Under the pieces are notes generated by a model. That model saw nothing but the letters and a program-made list of their open reading frames with translations. It did not search any database and had not been told where the DNA came from. DNA of 64,000 bases from Leptolyngbya sp. SIOISBB. GTDB taxonomy: Bacteria > Cyanobacteriota > Cyanobacteriia > Phormidesmidales > Phormidesmidaceae. Made by a program: the position numbers and the translations under genes. The stretch is from assembly GCA_010671905.1 (NCBI GenBank), contig JAAHII010000001.1, positions 4,836,001 to 4,900,000 on the forward strand, read 5' to 3'. The number at the start of each line of letters is the position of its first letter. The stretch's first letter is position 1. Below are positions 9,013 to 18,668 of this stretch, piece by piece.

Positions 9013-10119
9013 TCAAACCAGCACATGCTCTGAGGCTTGGTCGAAGAGGTGAAAGCGGTTGAGGTCAAAGCTGACACGGGCGGTTTCGCCAGGGGTGAAG
9101 CGCGATCGCGGATCAATTCTCGCTAAAAACTCATGGCCGTCAGGCAGGGTCAGATATACAATCTCTTCGTGGCCCATCATTTCCACAACCGAGACGGTGG
9201 CTTCTACCTCAAAGGGGTTAATGCCGGGGGGCGCAAACTTGGGATTGTAGATGTTTTCGGGACGGATGCCGAAGATCAGGGGCGTGCCAACGTGGGATTG
9301 ATAGCGCGATCGCTCATCTCCTGGCACGGGCAGTCGTAACGCGCCCGCGGCGATGAATAGCTGGCCGTCCTCGGGCTGGAGGGTGGCGTCAAAGAAGTTC
9401 ATAGAGGGGCTGCCCATGAATCCGGCGACAAAGATATTGTTGGGGTGGTCATAAAGGTTCTGGGGCGTATCGACCTGTTGCAAAATGCCTTGGTTCATGA
9501 CGGCGATGCGGCTGCCCATGGTCATGGCTTCTACTTGATCGTGGGTGACGTAGATGAAGGTGGTGCCGAGTTTCTTGTGGAGTTTGCTGAGTTCGGCACG
9601 GGCTTGGACACGGAGTTTAGCATCCAGGTTAGAGAGGGGTTCATCCATGAGGAACGCGGCGGGATCGCGGACGATCGCTCGGCCCACGGCAACTCGCTGG
9701 CGTTGACCGCCGGAAAGCTGTTTGGGTTTGCGATCTAGCAGTTCTTCTATGCCGAGTTGGCTGGCGGCGGCGTGGACGCGTTTTTGAATATCGGTTCTGG
9801 AGGTGCCCTGCAGTTGCAGGCTAAAGGCCATGTTCTCAAACACGCTCATGTGGGGATAGAGCGCGTAGGACTGGAATACCATGGCGATGTCGCGTTCGCG
9901 GGGCGACAGTTCGTTAACGCGCTGGTCATTGATATAGATGTTGCCACCGCTGATGCTTTCTAAGCCTGCCAGCATGCGTAGGGAGGTGGTTTTGCCGCAG
10001 CCTGAAGGTCCGACCAGCACCAGAAATTCGTCTTCGCCGATATCTAGATTCAGGTCTTTGACGGCGGTGAAGCCATTGTCGTATTGCTTGGTGACTTGCT
10101 CAAAGACGATGTGTGCCAT
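9013..10119 (-). CDS. Sugar ABC transporter ATP-binding protein (MalK/UgpC type)
   Basis: 368 aa from ATG 10119. The open frame extends 58 codons further, but that part is low-complexity and unlike the family, and homologues start at MAHIVFEQVTKQYDNGF. Walker A GPSGCGKTT, signature LSGGQRQRVAVGRA, Walker B AAFLMDEPLSNLDAKL and the switch histidine YVTHDQVEAM are all intact. The C-terminal third is the TOBE/MalK regulatory domain (FGIRPENIYNP, then VVEMMGHEEIVYL). It energises import of a sugar, polyol or glucosylglycerol-type osmolyte through the two permeases upstream. A 379-bp spacer with a hairpin separates it from them, so its expression may be partly independent. Confidence 0.93.
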   Translation of the reverse strand: MAHIVFEQVTKQYDNGFTAVKDLNLDIGEDEFLVLVGPSGCGKTTSLRMLAGLESISGGNIYINDQRVNELSPRERDIAMVFQSYALYPHMSVFENMAFSLQLQGTSRTDIQKRVHAAASQLGIEELLDRKPKQLSGGQRQRVAVGRAIVRDPAAFLMDEPLSNLDAKLRVQARAELSKLHKKLGTTFIYVTHDQVEAMTMGSRIAVMNQGILQQVDTPQNLYDHPNNIFVAGFMGSPSMNFFDATLQPEDGQLFIAAGALRLPVPGDERSRYQSHVGTPLIFGIRPENIYNPKFAPPGINPFEVEATVSVVEMMGHEEIVYLTLPDGHEFLARIDPRSRFTPGETARVSFDLNRFHLFDQASEHVLV

Positions 10120-10498
10120 GCTGTTGACCGTTAAAACTAGATTGCTTGCTGGAGAGTGCGGATATTTAGGAGGGTGGGCCAGGTTGTTGATGAGATCAGT
10201 TATTTTGAATCCGTTGACAGGGGATGTAAGACGATCATTTGGGTTAAGTGCATGAGGGTGCGACTGGAGGTAATTTGGCTTGCCCCCAGACACCCATCAA
10301 CCAGGACGACTCGCCGTCCTGGACCTCGCGAAAGTGAGGAATTGGTTTGGAGCATCAAAGGGCGTGGTTCAGTTTGCAATCGCAGTAAGCCCAATCGATA
10401 CGCCATTGTTTGGTAACGGATAGTGAGCGCTCCTGGTTGTCGAAAAGGTGCGTTGTTGATCAATCTTTTGCGAGTGGGCTGAATGGGCGGAGTGGTCA
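10120..10498. other. Spacer inside the sugar ABC locus, with an 8-bp perfect hairpin
   Basis: No gene is supported. CCAGGACG (10301-10308) is exactly complementary to CGTCCTGG (10315-10322) across a 6-nt loop. There is no T tract on either side, so a processing or stability element between permease and ATPase messages is more likely than a terminator. Short ORFs here have no family features. Confidence 0.45.
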
Positions 10499-11401
10499 TT
10501 ATCCTTTTACCGAACCGGCGAGTAGGCCACGGACAAAGTATCGCTGTAGGGCAAAGAACACGAGCAGCGGCACAATCATGGAAATAAAGGCACCGGCGGT
10601 GAGGAGATGCCAGTCTTGGCCGCGATCGCCCACAAGATTCCGCAGTACTAGTGTGACGGGGGCGACGTTTTGGTTGCCGCCTAAATAGACCAGGGCTACT
10701 AGCAGGTCATTCCACACCCAGAGGAATTGGAAGACGGCGAAGGACGCGATCGCGGGGGTGGATAAGGGCACGACGATGCGGGTGAAGATTTTGAGGTGGG
10801 AGGCACCATCGACGGCGGCGGCTTCGATCAGATCGCGGGGCAGGGTGCCGATGTAGTTGCGCAGTAGGTAAATGCCCAGGGGCATACCATAGCCGGTGTG
10901 GGCGAGCCAGACGGCTAGGAATGTGCCGGAGAGGCCTAGACTGTTGTAGGCCCGCAAGACGGGAATGAGAGTCATCTGTAGGGGAACGACTAACAAGCCG
11001 ACAATGACCACAAACAGCAGTTGTCGTCCCGGAAAGCGCATCCAAGCCAGGGCATAGGCGGCGAAGGTGGCGATCGCGATGGGCATGATCGTCGCGGGAA
11101 TAGTGATAATCAAGCTGTTCAAAAATGCCTGTCCCATGCCTTGGCCAGTCAGCACGTCGGCATAGTTGCCCAGGTGAAACTGACTGAGTTCGAGGGGCGG
11201 GGCAAATACAGTCCACCAGCCGCTGTCGAGGAGCGCGTCGGGTTGCCGAAAGGAACTGATCAGCAGACCAGCGGTGGGTAGAGTCCACAGTAGGGCGAGG
11301 GCAATCACCACCATGTGAACGGGGGCTGTGGTGAGCAACTTTTCTAGCCGATCCATCAAGGTGCGTGATTGGGGCGATCGCGGCTCTGGCAATGACGTCA
11401 T
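10499..11401 (-). CDS. Carbohydrate ABC transporter permease (MalG type)
   Basis: 300 aa inner-membrane subunit with six predicted spans. The EAA loop that docks the ATPase reads LIEAAAVDGASHLKIFTRIV, matching the EAA---G---------I-LP consensus of sugar permeases. The C-terminus AGAFISMIVPLLVFFALQRYFVRG-L--GSVKG is diagnostic of the MalG/GgtD group. The start ATG 11401 overlaps the stop of the upstream permease by the four bases ATGA, implying translational coupling. It works with the ATPase at 9013-10119. The product looks intact. Confidence 0.93.
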   Translation of the reverse strand: MTSLPEPRSPQSRTLMDRLEKLLTTAPVHMVVIALALLWTLPTAGLLISSFRQPDALLDSGWWTVFAPPLELSQFHLGNYADVLTGQGMGQAFLNSLIITIPATIMPIAIATFAAYALAWMRFPGRQLLFVVIVGLLVVPLQMTLIPVLRAYNSLGLSGTFLAVWLAHTGYGMPLGIYLLRNYIGTLPRDLIEAAAVDGASHLKIFTRIVVPLSTPAIASFAVFQFLWVWNDLLVALVYLGGNQNVAPVTLVLRNLVGDRGQDWHLLTAGAFISMIVPLLVFFALQRYFVRGLLAGSVKG

Positions 11402-12391
11402 CGGTTGGCCTCCTGCTGCTGAAATCGGCGAATATTGGCCACCATGACGGGAATCACGGCGAGGAGAAGAATCACGGCGATCGCGCTGCCCCGGCCGAAG
11501 TTGCGGAAGTTGAACATCTCTTTGATCATGCGGCTGGCAATCACATCGGTATCGAGGTTGCCGCCCGTCATCACGAACACAATGTCAAAGACCTTGAGTA
11601 CCAGCACAATGATCGTGGTGGAGACTACCACAATGGTGGAACTAATCATTGGAATGGTGATGCGCCAAAATATTTGCAACTCGTTGGCCCCGTCGATGCG
11701 GGCAGCTTCAATCACGTCTTTGGGAATGCCCTTGACTGCTGAGGAGAGCAACACCATCGCAAACCCGGTCTGTAGCCAGATCATGATGGCAATCAGGGCA
11801 AAATTATTCACCGTTTTATTCACGAGCCAGCCGATGGGTTCGAATCCTAGCGCCACGACAATCGCATTCAATAGCCCGATTTGATCAACGCCAGGGGGCT
11901 GATAGGCATACATAAACCGCCAAATCACACTGGCCCCCACAAAGGAAATCGCCATGGGCAAAAAGATCAGTGCTTTGGCGAGCGGCTCATATTTGACGCG
12001 ATCAACCAGTACGGCGATGACCAGGCCCAAACTGACGCTAATGCCTGTGACGAGCACCAGCCACAAGACGTTGTTACGGAAGGCGATCAGCATATCGGAA
12101 TTGGTGAAGGCAAAAAGGTAATTATCCAGCCCGACAAAAACTTTCCGATCGCCGATCCATAAAGCTGATGATGATCGTGCGAATGGTCGGCAAAATTAGA
12201 AACGCCGTCAGCACAGTCAGCGCTGGGGTCATATATACCCAGGGCAAAATGCGCGATCGGGCCTGATACGGCAGCCGATTGACTACAATATTGGCCACGT
12301 AAAACAAAGCAATCACGCCACCGGAGCCGAGAATGATCGCGGCGATCGCGCTCAAAAGCCGAATTGCATTGGAAGTGTCCTGCATAGGCAT
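11398..12391 (-). pseudogene. Carbohydrate ABC transporter permease (MalF type), one-base frameshift
   Basis: The first frame, from ATG 12391, encodes the N-terminal spans and the conserved VYMTPALTVLTAFLILPTIR, then IISFMDRRSESF, and stops at 12122. The next frame continues VGLDNYLFAFTNSDMLIAF and runs to 11398, including the EAA loop VIEAARIDGANELQIFWRIT. The break is at a five-base run (A on the plus strand, 12136-12140). Dropping one base gives 330 codons plus stop. A shorter protein from ATG 12093 would lack the first two spans. If the shift is real, the importer is dead or relies on slippage; if it is an error, this is a normal MalF-type partner of the MalG permease. No binding-protein gene precedes it. 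Confidence 0.85.
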
Positions 12392-13146
12392 TACCCTAGC
12401 GCTACGATGACAACTGCTTCAAGCCCCCATCAAGGGCGGTTACGAAAGAGATGAGGGTGAAGGCCAGCTTTTTGCGGATAGAGAATTACCGACTGATGAG
12501 CGACGACTTCCAGTCTTGACGACTTTCCTGACGACCCGCAAAGATGCTTCAAAGTCACTCAAGCATTTTTAACCCAGCGTTTTGACCTGCTCGGTAGCGG
12601 GCTCACACTGCAACACTCATCAAGATAGCCATCAGTCACTGAGCCTAATTAAACGTCAAATCAGTCGCTGATTGATGCGGAGTCGAAATTAGCGATATTG
12701 CTTGCCTGATAGGAAGGTCAGAGGTGAGCGAAGTCGCCACCCATCGCCAAGATAATAGTAGCTGCCGACTGACCAGATACCTTGCTGTCGAAAGCATCGG
12801 CAGCAGTCTGACTGCTGCCAGGGCGATCTTGTTGAATAATGTTTTTGAGCACCTAGGCTGAGTGAAATTCCCTCACAAATGAGTAATGCTTAATCGGTTT
12901 TCAGAGATTTCTCAGATCTCAATTCAGAAACTTTCTGTCGGGTGGTACGCAATCGACGATTTGCTCGCTACACTACGGTCATTAAGATAATCGAACTGGA
13001 TTTGCGCCCCTAGTTGAAATGTTGGGAAAACAGTTGATTCCTGGCTGTTTCATTCCTTCCAATGAAGGGCATGTTATCCCTACGGCTAAGGTTCACGGTC
13101 TTGAACTGCGCATTTCCTGATAAGCAAACAAACGTTAATTACACTG
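12392..13146. other. Non-coding spacer of 755 bp
   Basis: No ORF with coding character was found on either strand. This is where a sugar-binding protein gene would be expected in a complete importer operon, and no trace of one is visible. No obvious repeat or strong terminator was noticed. Confidence 0.5.
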
Positions 13147-13353
13147 ATGACGACCCAGGCTCGCCTAATTGAATACCTAGAGCAAGACATGGGCTTGTCC
13201 AAGCACGCGATCGCGATGGCGGTGCGACAAGCCGGAGCCTTGCCCAATCTATTGCCGATCGCGTTATGGCAATACGGCTTGATCACCGCTGATCAGCTCA
13301 ACCAAATTCTGGACTGGCTAGAGGCTCTGCAGCCAAGCCAAAGCCTCATTTAG
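13147..13353 (+). CDS. DUF2949 family small protein
   Basis: 68 aa. The pattern TQARLIEYLEQD, AIAMAVRQAGALPNLLPIAL and WQYGLITADQLNQILDWLEA is that of DUF2949, a small helical family found essentially in cyanobacteria and resembling the N-terminal GspE-like fold. Function unknown. Its last 12 codons overlap the end of the convergent HAD gene by 36 bp, so the two transcripts collide. ATG 13147 is the only reasonable start. Confidence 0.85.
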   Translation: MTTQARLIEYLEQDMGLSKHAIAMAVRQAGALPNLLPIALWQYGLITADQLNQILDWLEALQPSQSLI

Positions 13354-13974
13354 AGACTCGCAAATCTGTCGGGCGATCGCCCGCGACATCATTGTGGGAA
13401 TTTGCAAATCAGGCACCATGACGACGGCCATCCCAGCGGCTTCGGCGGCCTGTACTCCAGCATTCGAATCTTCTAATACTAGACATTGACTGGGCGGCAT
13501 TCCCAGTTGGCTTGCGGCAGCGAGAAAGATATCAGGGGCGGGCTTCCCAGCATTGACCTGATCGACGGTGACGAGAGTGGGGAAGCGATCGCGAATGCCT
13601 GCTAGTTGCAAACACAGCTCGGCTTCGGTGGTGTTGCTTGAGGTGCCGACTGCTTTGGGAATACCCTGCTGCTCAACCCAGTCCAATAGCGTTAGCAATC
13701 CGGGTTGAAGCTTGACCCCCTGCCCCTGAATCAGCGATCGCCAGTGCTCATCCCAACGATGATTAAACTCCTGCACGGGAAACTGATCGCCATAGGTTTG
13801 GACAAAAATGCGATCGGCTTCGGCACTACTACGACCCACCAAACTGAGATACAAGTCATCTTCTAAAGTAAACCCGAGTTCTTGGGCGGCGGCTTGCCAC
13901 GCTTGCTGATAGAGCGGTTCACTATCCAGCATCAACCCATCCATATCAAAGATCAGCGCCTGGGGAATGGCCAT
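13318..13974 (-). CDS. HAD-superfamily IA hydrolase (beta-phosphoglucomutase/phosphatase-like)
   Basis: 218 aa. Motif I FDMDGLMLDSEP (aspartate nucleophile near residue 10 and the acid/base two residues on), motif II VGTSSNT, motif III lysine in VNAGKPAPDIF, and motif IV LVLEDSNAGVQAAEAAGM are all present. This is the subfamily of small-substrate phosphatases and beta-phosphoglucomutases; the substrate cannot be fixed. The cap domain lies between motifs I and II (about residues 15-85). It overlaps DUF2949 tail-to-tail. Confidence 0.9.
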   Translation of the reverse strand: MAIPQALIFDMDGLMLDSEPLYQQAWQAAAQELGFTLEDDLYLSLVGRSSAEADRIFVQTYGDQFPVQEFNHRWDEHWRSLIQGQGVKLQPGLLTLLDWVEQQGIPKAVGTSSNTTEAELCLQLAGIRDRFPTLVTVDQVNAGKPAPDIFLAAASQLGMPPSQCLVLEDSNAGVQAAEAAGMAVVMVPDLQIPTMMSRAIARQICESLNEALAWLQSL

Positions 13975-14260
13975 AAATTCACACAGCGAATGACAAGAGA
14001 GCTGAAATCAAGATTGCTCACTGAACATTGTGCGTGATCAGTTGCCAAGAGCGGAACGGCGATCTCAAAGTCCAGATTGAATCCCTGGGAGCATTTTTCT
14101 GCAATGTTCTTGGGGTTTGTCTATTGAAATATCACCAGCTTTTTATCCCTAACAATTCAGGTGAACTCATGATTTCAATCCACATTGCATAGAGACAGCT
14201 GGTTACGGTTAGGGGCTTGCGATTTAATAACATCCCTACCAGCAAGAACATTGACTGTAA

Positions 14261-14280
14261 GGGCGCAAGGCCTTGCGCCC
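14261..14280. repeat. 20-bp perfect palindrome GGGCGCAAGG/CCTTGCGCCC
   Basis: A perfect, GC-rich palindrome in the otherwise gene-free 13975-14579 spacer. Short palindromes of this type are dispersed in many cyanobacterial genomes as REP-like elements. No second copy was found in this window. The rest of the spacer holds no supported gene. Confidence 0.55.
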
Positions 14281-14579
14281 CTCCAAGGGGTACGCTATTT
14301 CCCTGTAGATCCCTTAGCTGCTTGGCACAAAGGCATGTCACTTGATGTGAAGTGTCCCAAGGTGGGATATCCCAAACCTCAATTGGTTTTACTGCAGGCG
14401 ATGGGTTTGAGACGTCCCCAGCTCATGATTGGAAAGGTCGGCAAGGCCGAGGCGCAATGCTACAGTTGGTCAGACTAAACTTTAGCTGAAAGCTTCTTAC
14501 CGGCGATCGCAACTTGCCCGAATCGGGTATTGGCTGGGGGTATTGCATGTCAGCAGCAGATATTGATGAGGACAGGATC

Positions 14580-17139
14580 ATGGTTTGGCGCTCCAGCATG
14601 ATGGCCCTTGGGCTAGCGTTGTTGCCATTGTCTGAGGTCTCTGCCAGCCCTGCTTACAGGCAGAAAATCGCCGCTCCATCATCAATCCGCGTGGCCGACG
14701 TTCGAGGCGAAGCGCTGGCTCAAACCCCAACGTCTACCGCCGATCGTGATCAGCTTGAGACCGGACTGCTTCAGCTTCATCCCGACATTGTGGGTGTGCG
14801 ACCTGGTTCCTCAACCTCCCTTTATGAGGACGGTACGGAGTTCACTGCTTGGTCACCCGCGATTACCCTCCGCGCCGGACTGTCGATTGCAGAACAACAA
14901 GCGATCGCGCTGACGGCGGCCGAATACGTCATCGATTTCCAGGTCGAGAAATCAGGGTCCTTGATTCCTCCCAATCCTGACTATCCGGTTTATGGCGGCA
15001 TCGTGTTATTTGTTGAGGTCGAGGACGATAGCTACCCACAGGTCGATTTCATCAGCTTCAGCGTGCTCAGTCGTAGCCCTGAAGCGGTCGAAATTTCTTT
15101 ACGCATTTTGACCGAAGACGACTATTCCGAAACCGTAGTGGCGCGGTTTACCGAGGGGCAATTTACCGCGATCGCAACAGACCAGCCGAACCTCGGTGAG
15201 ACAGCCGCCACGCTGCTCGATACGGGCTTTGCGCAACTCTATCAAGAAGCAGACCTCGCTGCTGCCGAAGCCTCATTTGACGCTGCCCTACAACTATTCC
15301 GAGAACTCTCTGATGTCAGTGGTGAATACGACGCCCTGCGGGGATTAGTCGCCGTTTATGACCAAACGAATCGGGCCTCAGCGGGCACTGAACTGTTGCG
15401 GCGGCAGTCGGAAATTGCCCAATCATTGGTTGATCCTTTAAAGCTACGGGGCATCGCTGGAGATTTGCAGTGTCGCGCTGAATGGGATGCCGCGATCGCC
15501 ACCTATCGGGAAGCACTCGATTTTTACCGACGTAACCGGCCCGATGTTTTTGACCTGCGCGAAGTCCGTAGCGTGCTCGATCAAGAAGTGACCACGCTAG
15601 CAGCCATGGCTCAAACCCACATTCGAGCTGGGCAACTAGATGAAGCGGAAGGGGTGCTGCGAGAGGCCATCAGGCTGTTGGATCAGATTTTTGCCAATGC
15701 TCAACTTAATCAAGGCGATGATGATTTCGATATCGACGAAGACATCCGGCAATTGACCGAATGGTATAGCGACCCGTTTAGCAGTACCAATCTCTATCAA
15801 ATGCTGCAGCATGTGCTGATTCGTCAGGGCCGGACCGACGAAGCCCTCGTCGCGATTGAGCAGGGACGCACTCAAGGTTTAGAGGAACTGTGGGCCATTA
15901 AACAGCCTGGAGAACGGCTGAGTTCGCCCAGTTTAGAGGAAATGAAAGCGATCGCCCAGCAGCAAGACGCCACCCTCGTTACCTACAGTTTCGATACCTT
16001 CATTGATAGCTGTGGCGGCGATATCGCCCCGCCTCAATTGCTTACGTGGGTCATTACGCCGTCCGGAGACCTGCAGTTTCACCAACAATCGGTAGAATTG
16101 GCGGCTCTGCCTAACTCGCCCAACGATGTGCAAAACCTGGTGGAAGATACTCGCCTGGCGCTGGGTGCTCGCGGGATCAACGTCGTTGCTGCTAACCCAG
16201 AAATCAGCTTGCGGGGCAGCGATCAGGAAATTCCGTATTTGCGATCGCTGCATCAGCTCTTGATCGACCCCATCGCCGATACTCTCAGCACCGACCCCAG
16301 TGATCACATTATTTTCATCCCTGATTTTGTGCTGTTTATGGTGCCGTTTCCTGCCTTGCAAGCGGCTGATGGCAGCTATCTCGTGGAACGGCATACCCCC
16401 CTCACGGCACCGTCTATTCAAGCGTTGTCGCTAACGGCGCAGTCCCGGCAGCGATCGCTCCCCGCCCGCAGCAACCCGTTAATCGTGGGCAACCCCACTT
16501 ATCCACCCATCAATCTACGTGGCCAGCAACTCACTCTTGAGCCGCTGCCATGGGCCGAACAGGAGGCCCGCCACATTGCTGACTTGTTAGAGACTGAGCC
16601 CTTAATCGGCGATGCCGCTACCAAAACCGCGATTTTGCAGCGATTTTCTGAGGCTAGCGTGATGCACTTTGCCACCCATGGTCTGTTAGAAGGTGTGACC
16701 CTCTTTGACCTCCCCTGGGGCGATCGCCGTGGCTCAGTCCACAGGCAGGCACACCGAGTTTATTGACTTGCCCCATAACCAGCGGCGAGTGTCATTCTCC
16801 GATTTGGGCCTCATTGACACCAACGAAATTTTGCTCTTTAGGTTGCAAGCCGAACTCGTCGTCCTCAGTGCCTGCAACACTGGCGGTGGCGATCTCACGG
16901 GCGATGGCGTCACCGGCCTCTCACGCGCCTTCATTGCTTCTGGGGTTCCCAGCGTTGTTGTGTCCTTATGGTCAGTGCCCGATGCCCCCACCGGTCAGCT
17001 CATGACGACCTTTTATGAAGAATGGCTGGGCGGTAGTGACAAGGCTACGGCCCTACGCACAGCCATTCTCGAAACGATGGCCGCATATCCCGACCCGATT
17101 AATTGGGCCGCCTTCACCCTGATTGGTGAAGCTGACTAA
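14580..17139 (+). pseudogene. TPR and CHAT-domain protease-like protein, one-base frameshift
   Basis: Start chosen at ATG 14580, which gives a signal peptide ending LPLSEVSASPA; ATG 14547 is possible. The N-terminal 200 residues are exported-protein-like, residues about 215-440 form helical TPR-like repeats, and the C-terminal third is a CHAT (caspase-like) domain. The catalytic histidine is in MHFATHGLLEG (about residue 700). The frame then breaks at four C (16712-16715, or the adjacent four G). The cysteine in VVLSACNTGGGDLTGDG (about residue 765) follows in the next frame. Dropping one base gives 852 codons plus stop and restores the usual LPGAIAVA sequence. CHAT proteins act as proteases or regulatory scaffolds; a role here is not predictable. 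Confidence 0.82.
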
Positions 17140-17218
17140 GTGATGCTAGGGATTCATGCTGATGAATCCTCAATGGCTCTCCGGGAGAGGGTTTGCCCAA
17201 CAAAATTCGATGCGAATA

Positions 17219-17269
17219 CCTTGCGGTTGATGAATAGGGCTACAGAGTATCTATTTATCAACCGCAAGG
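17219..17269 (+). promoter_or_regulatory. 19-bp stem-loop just upstream of a small ORF
   Basis: CCTTGCGGTTGATGAATAG (17219-17237) pairs with CTATTTATCAACCGCAAGG (17251-17269) with a single mismatch that becomes G-U or A-C in RNA; the loop is 13 nt. The 3' arm contains most of the AAGGA ribosome site (17266-17270) that would serve the GTG at 17276. As RNA it could therefore mask that start. There is no T tract, so it is not a simple terminator for the CHAT gene. Confidence 0.55.
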
Positions 17270-17275
17270 AAGCCT

Positions 17276-17518
17276 GTGAACCTTTCAGATGCAGCGTTTC
17301 AACCTTGCGATGGTGGCCGAAATCTGCCCTGCGCGAAGGGGGCATTGGATGCAGTGGAAATCAGGAGAGCCATTCTCTATAACGAGCGATTGTTAGAGGA
17401 TTACATCGCTCATCTAGGGAAGCCTGATGCCCATCTCGAAGCGATCGAAGCGTACAAGGCCCACTTACAGAAGAACCGCCGCCGCCGCCGTAGATCCTCT
17501 GGACTGAAACGCGCCTAA
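17276..17518 (+). CDS. Small basic protein of unknown function
   Basis: 80 aa from GTG 17276, with AAGGA six bases before. The second half is helix-rich and protein-like (ALDAVEIRRAILYNERLLED, then YIAHLGKPDAHLEAIEAYKA) and ends in a very basic tail with six consecutive arginines. The first 20 residues look less convincing, so the true start may be internal. No family recognised. Translation may be controlled by the stem-loop that covers its ribosome site. Confidence 0.4.
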   Translation: MNLSDAAFQPCDGGRNLPCAKGALDAVEIRRAILYNERLLEDYIAHLGKPDAHLEAIEAYKAHLQKNRRRRRRSSGLKRA

Positions 17519-18060
17519 TGAGCCCAACTGGCACAGACCCCAAACCCGAATTCTCTTGTTCAAGCAACTACCCCAAAACCCGTGTTTTCAAGTGAGCGGT
17601 TGCCTCACCACGCAGCTATTCTATTCGGTTAAAGATACTTGAATATATTACTGTTAAAGGCTTTCACAGTAAATTAGTTTTGAAATGTCCCATCTTCAAA
17701 TTCCAGAAATTTCGATTGGTTCTATAACTGCTTCCGAGCTAGGCAAATTTCCGACAGAAGCTATGAGGGACATTTCAAAAATAAATCCGTATAAGAACCT
17801 GAATTCTTTCAAATGGTGTCAACTCTTAAAACCTTTATTTGGTAAGAATTTCAACCTTGAATGAGTCGAAATTGCACGTTCGCTGTTTTAGGATCTACCA
17901 AAGAGTATTAATTAGTGTTTAATTCTTTTTTGATGATGAGACAATGAAATTCTTCTCAGTGCCAAAAAACTAAAATAAAAGCAAGGCTTGAGGAGTGATT
18001 ATTGCAATAGAAGCTTAATACTTCCTGAAAAGATACAGGAAGATTCAGGAGGTGACTCTT
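17519..18060. other. Low-GC spacer between small ORFs
   Basis: AT-rich stretch clearly different from the flanking core DNA. The only ORF of note is the 59-codon frame at 17685-17864. No repeat shared with the rest of the window was found. Confidence 0.4.
17685..17864 (+). CDS. Putative 59-aa peptide, unknown
   Basis: ATG 17685 to TGA 17864. The product begins MSHLQIPEISIGSITASELG and ends LLKPLFGKNFNLE, with one cysteine, no signal peptide and no hydrophobic span. There is no clear ribosome site upstream. It is listed because composition is protein-like and it lies in the foreign-looking 17-21 kb island; it may equally be chance. Confidence 0.22.
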   Translation: MSHLQIPEISIGSITASELGKFPTEAMRDISKINPYKNLNSFKWCQLLKPLFGKNFNLE

Positions 18061-18384
18061 GTGAACCTTCAACTCTTGAAACTTATTGCTTTGCTCAGCA
18101 TCTTGCTGCAGCCTTTGGTTGGATTACAGATACGTGGTAAACAAGCCGATCTCGCTGAAGCGAGTTTTCGAAATCTCTACTCCACTCCTGCATCCCAATC
18201 AGCAGAACAGTTTGTAGCTTTTGAGTCACCTGATTTCCACATTGACGCTAAAGAAGATGTCGCTGCAATTAGCTTTGTTCAGCCTATGGCAATTCAAGAT
18301 GTAGTCAATAACTTCTTAGGCACACTTCAGGCTGAGCCGCAAAAAGGCGGACATCAATGGGAGCAAATTCTCACAATGAAGTAA
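18061..18384 (+). CDS. Hypothetical exported or membrane-anchored protein
   Basis: 107 aa from GTG 18061, which is preceded by a perfect AGGAGG (18047-18052) eight bases away. The frame-opening GTG at 18052 overlaps that site and cannot be the start. Residues 3-25 (LLKLIALLSILLQPLVGLQI) form a signal peptide or anchor. The rest is soluble and mildly acidic, with no recognised domain. A good intrinsic terminator follows at 18529-18556, so this is probably a real single-gene unit. It lies in the low-GC island next to mobile-element remnants. Confidence 0.6.
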   Translation: MNLQLLKLIALLSILLQPLVGLQIRGKQADLAEASFRNLYSTPASQSAEQFVAFESPDFHIDAKEDVAAISFVQPMAIQDVVNNFLGTLQAEPQKGGHQWEQILTMK

Positions 18385-18528
18385 AGTCAAGTGCCAACAG
18401 CAATCTCAAAGTGATGTTGCGGGCGGTGGATGAGGACAAACCCATAGGTCAGAGATGGGAGCCTGCTGTAGTGATACCGCTGTCAACATTGCCGCTAAAC
18501 TGAACGCTCACACAGAGTATCTGTCAAT

Positions 18529-18556
18529 GCCCCTTGCCTTTTGGTGAGGGGCTTTT
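18529..18556 (+). terminator. Intrinsic terminator after the 18061-18384 gene
   Basis: GCCCCT (18529-18534) pairs with AGGGGC (18547-18552), with an inner CC/GG pair, and is followed directly by TTTT. It is 145 bp beyond the stop codon. Confidence 0.65.
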
Positions 18557-18668
18557 ACTCTGTTTGCAGCAGGGTTCACGTACTAATAGGCAGCATTGGT
18601 ATAGTGCTTAACCAATTCCATACCATTGTCATCTAATACGGGTTTATACGAATTTGGTTTTGGGATGT

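Noticed and set aside
9013-10293. Longer version of the sugar ATPase
   Set aside because: The extra 58 residues are not family-like; homologues start at MAHIVFEQVTK.
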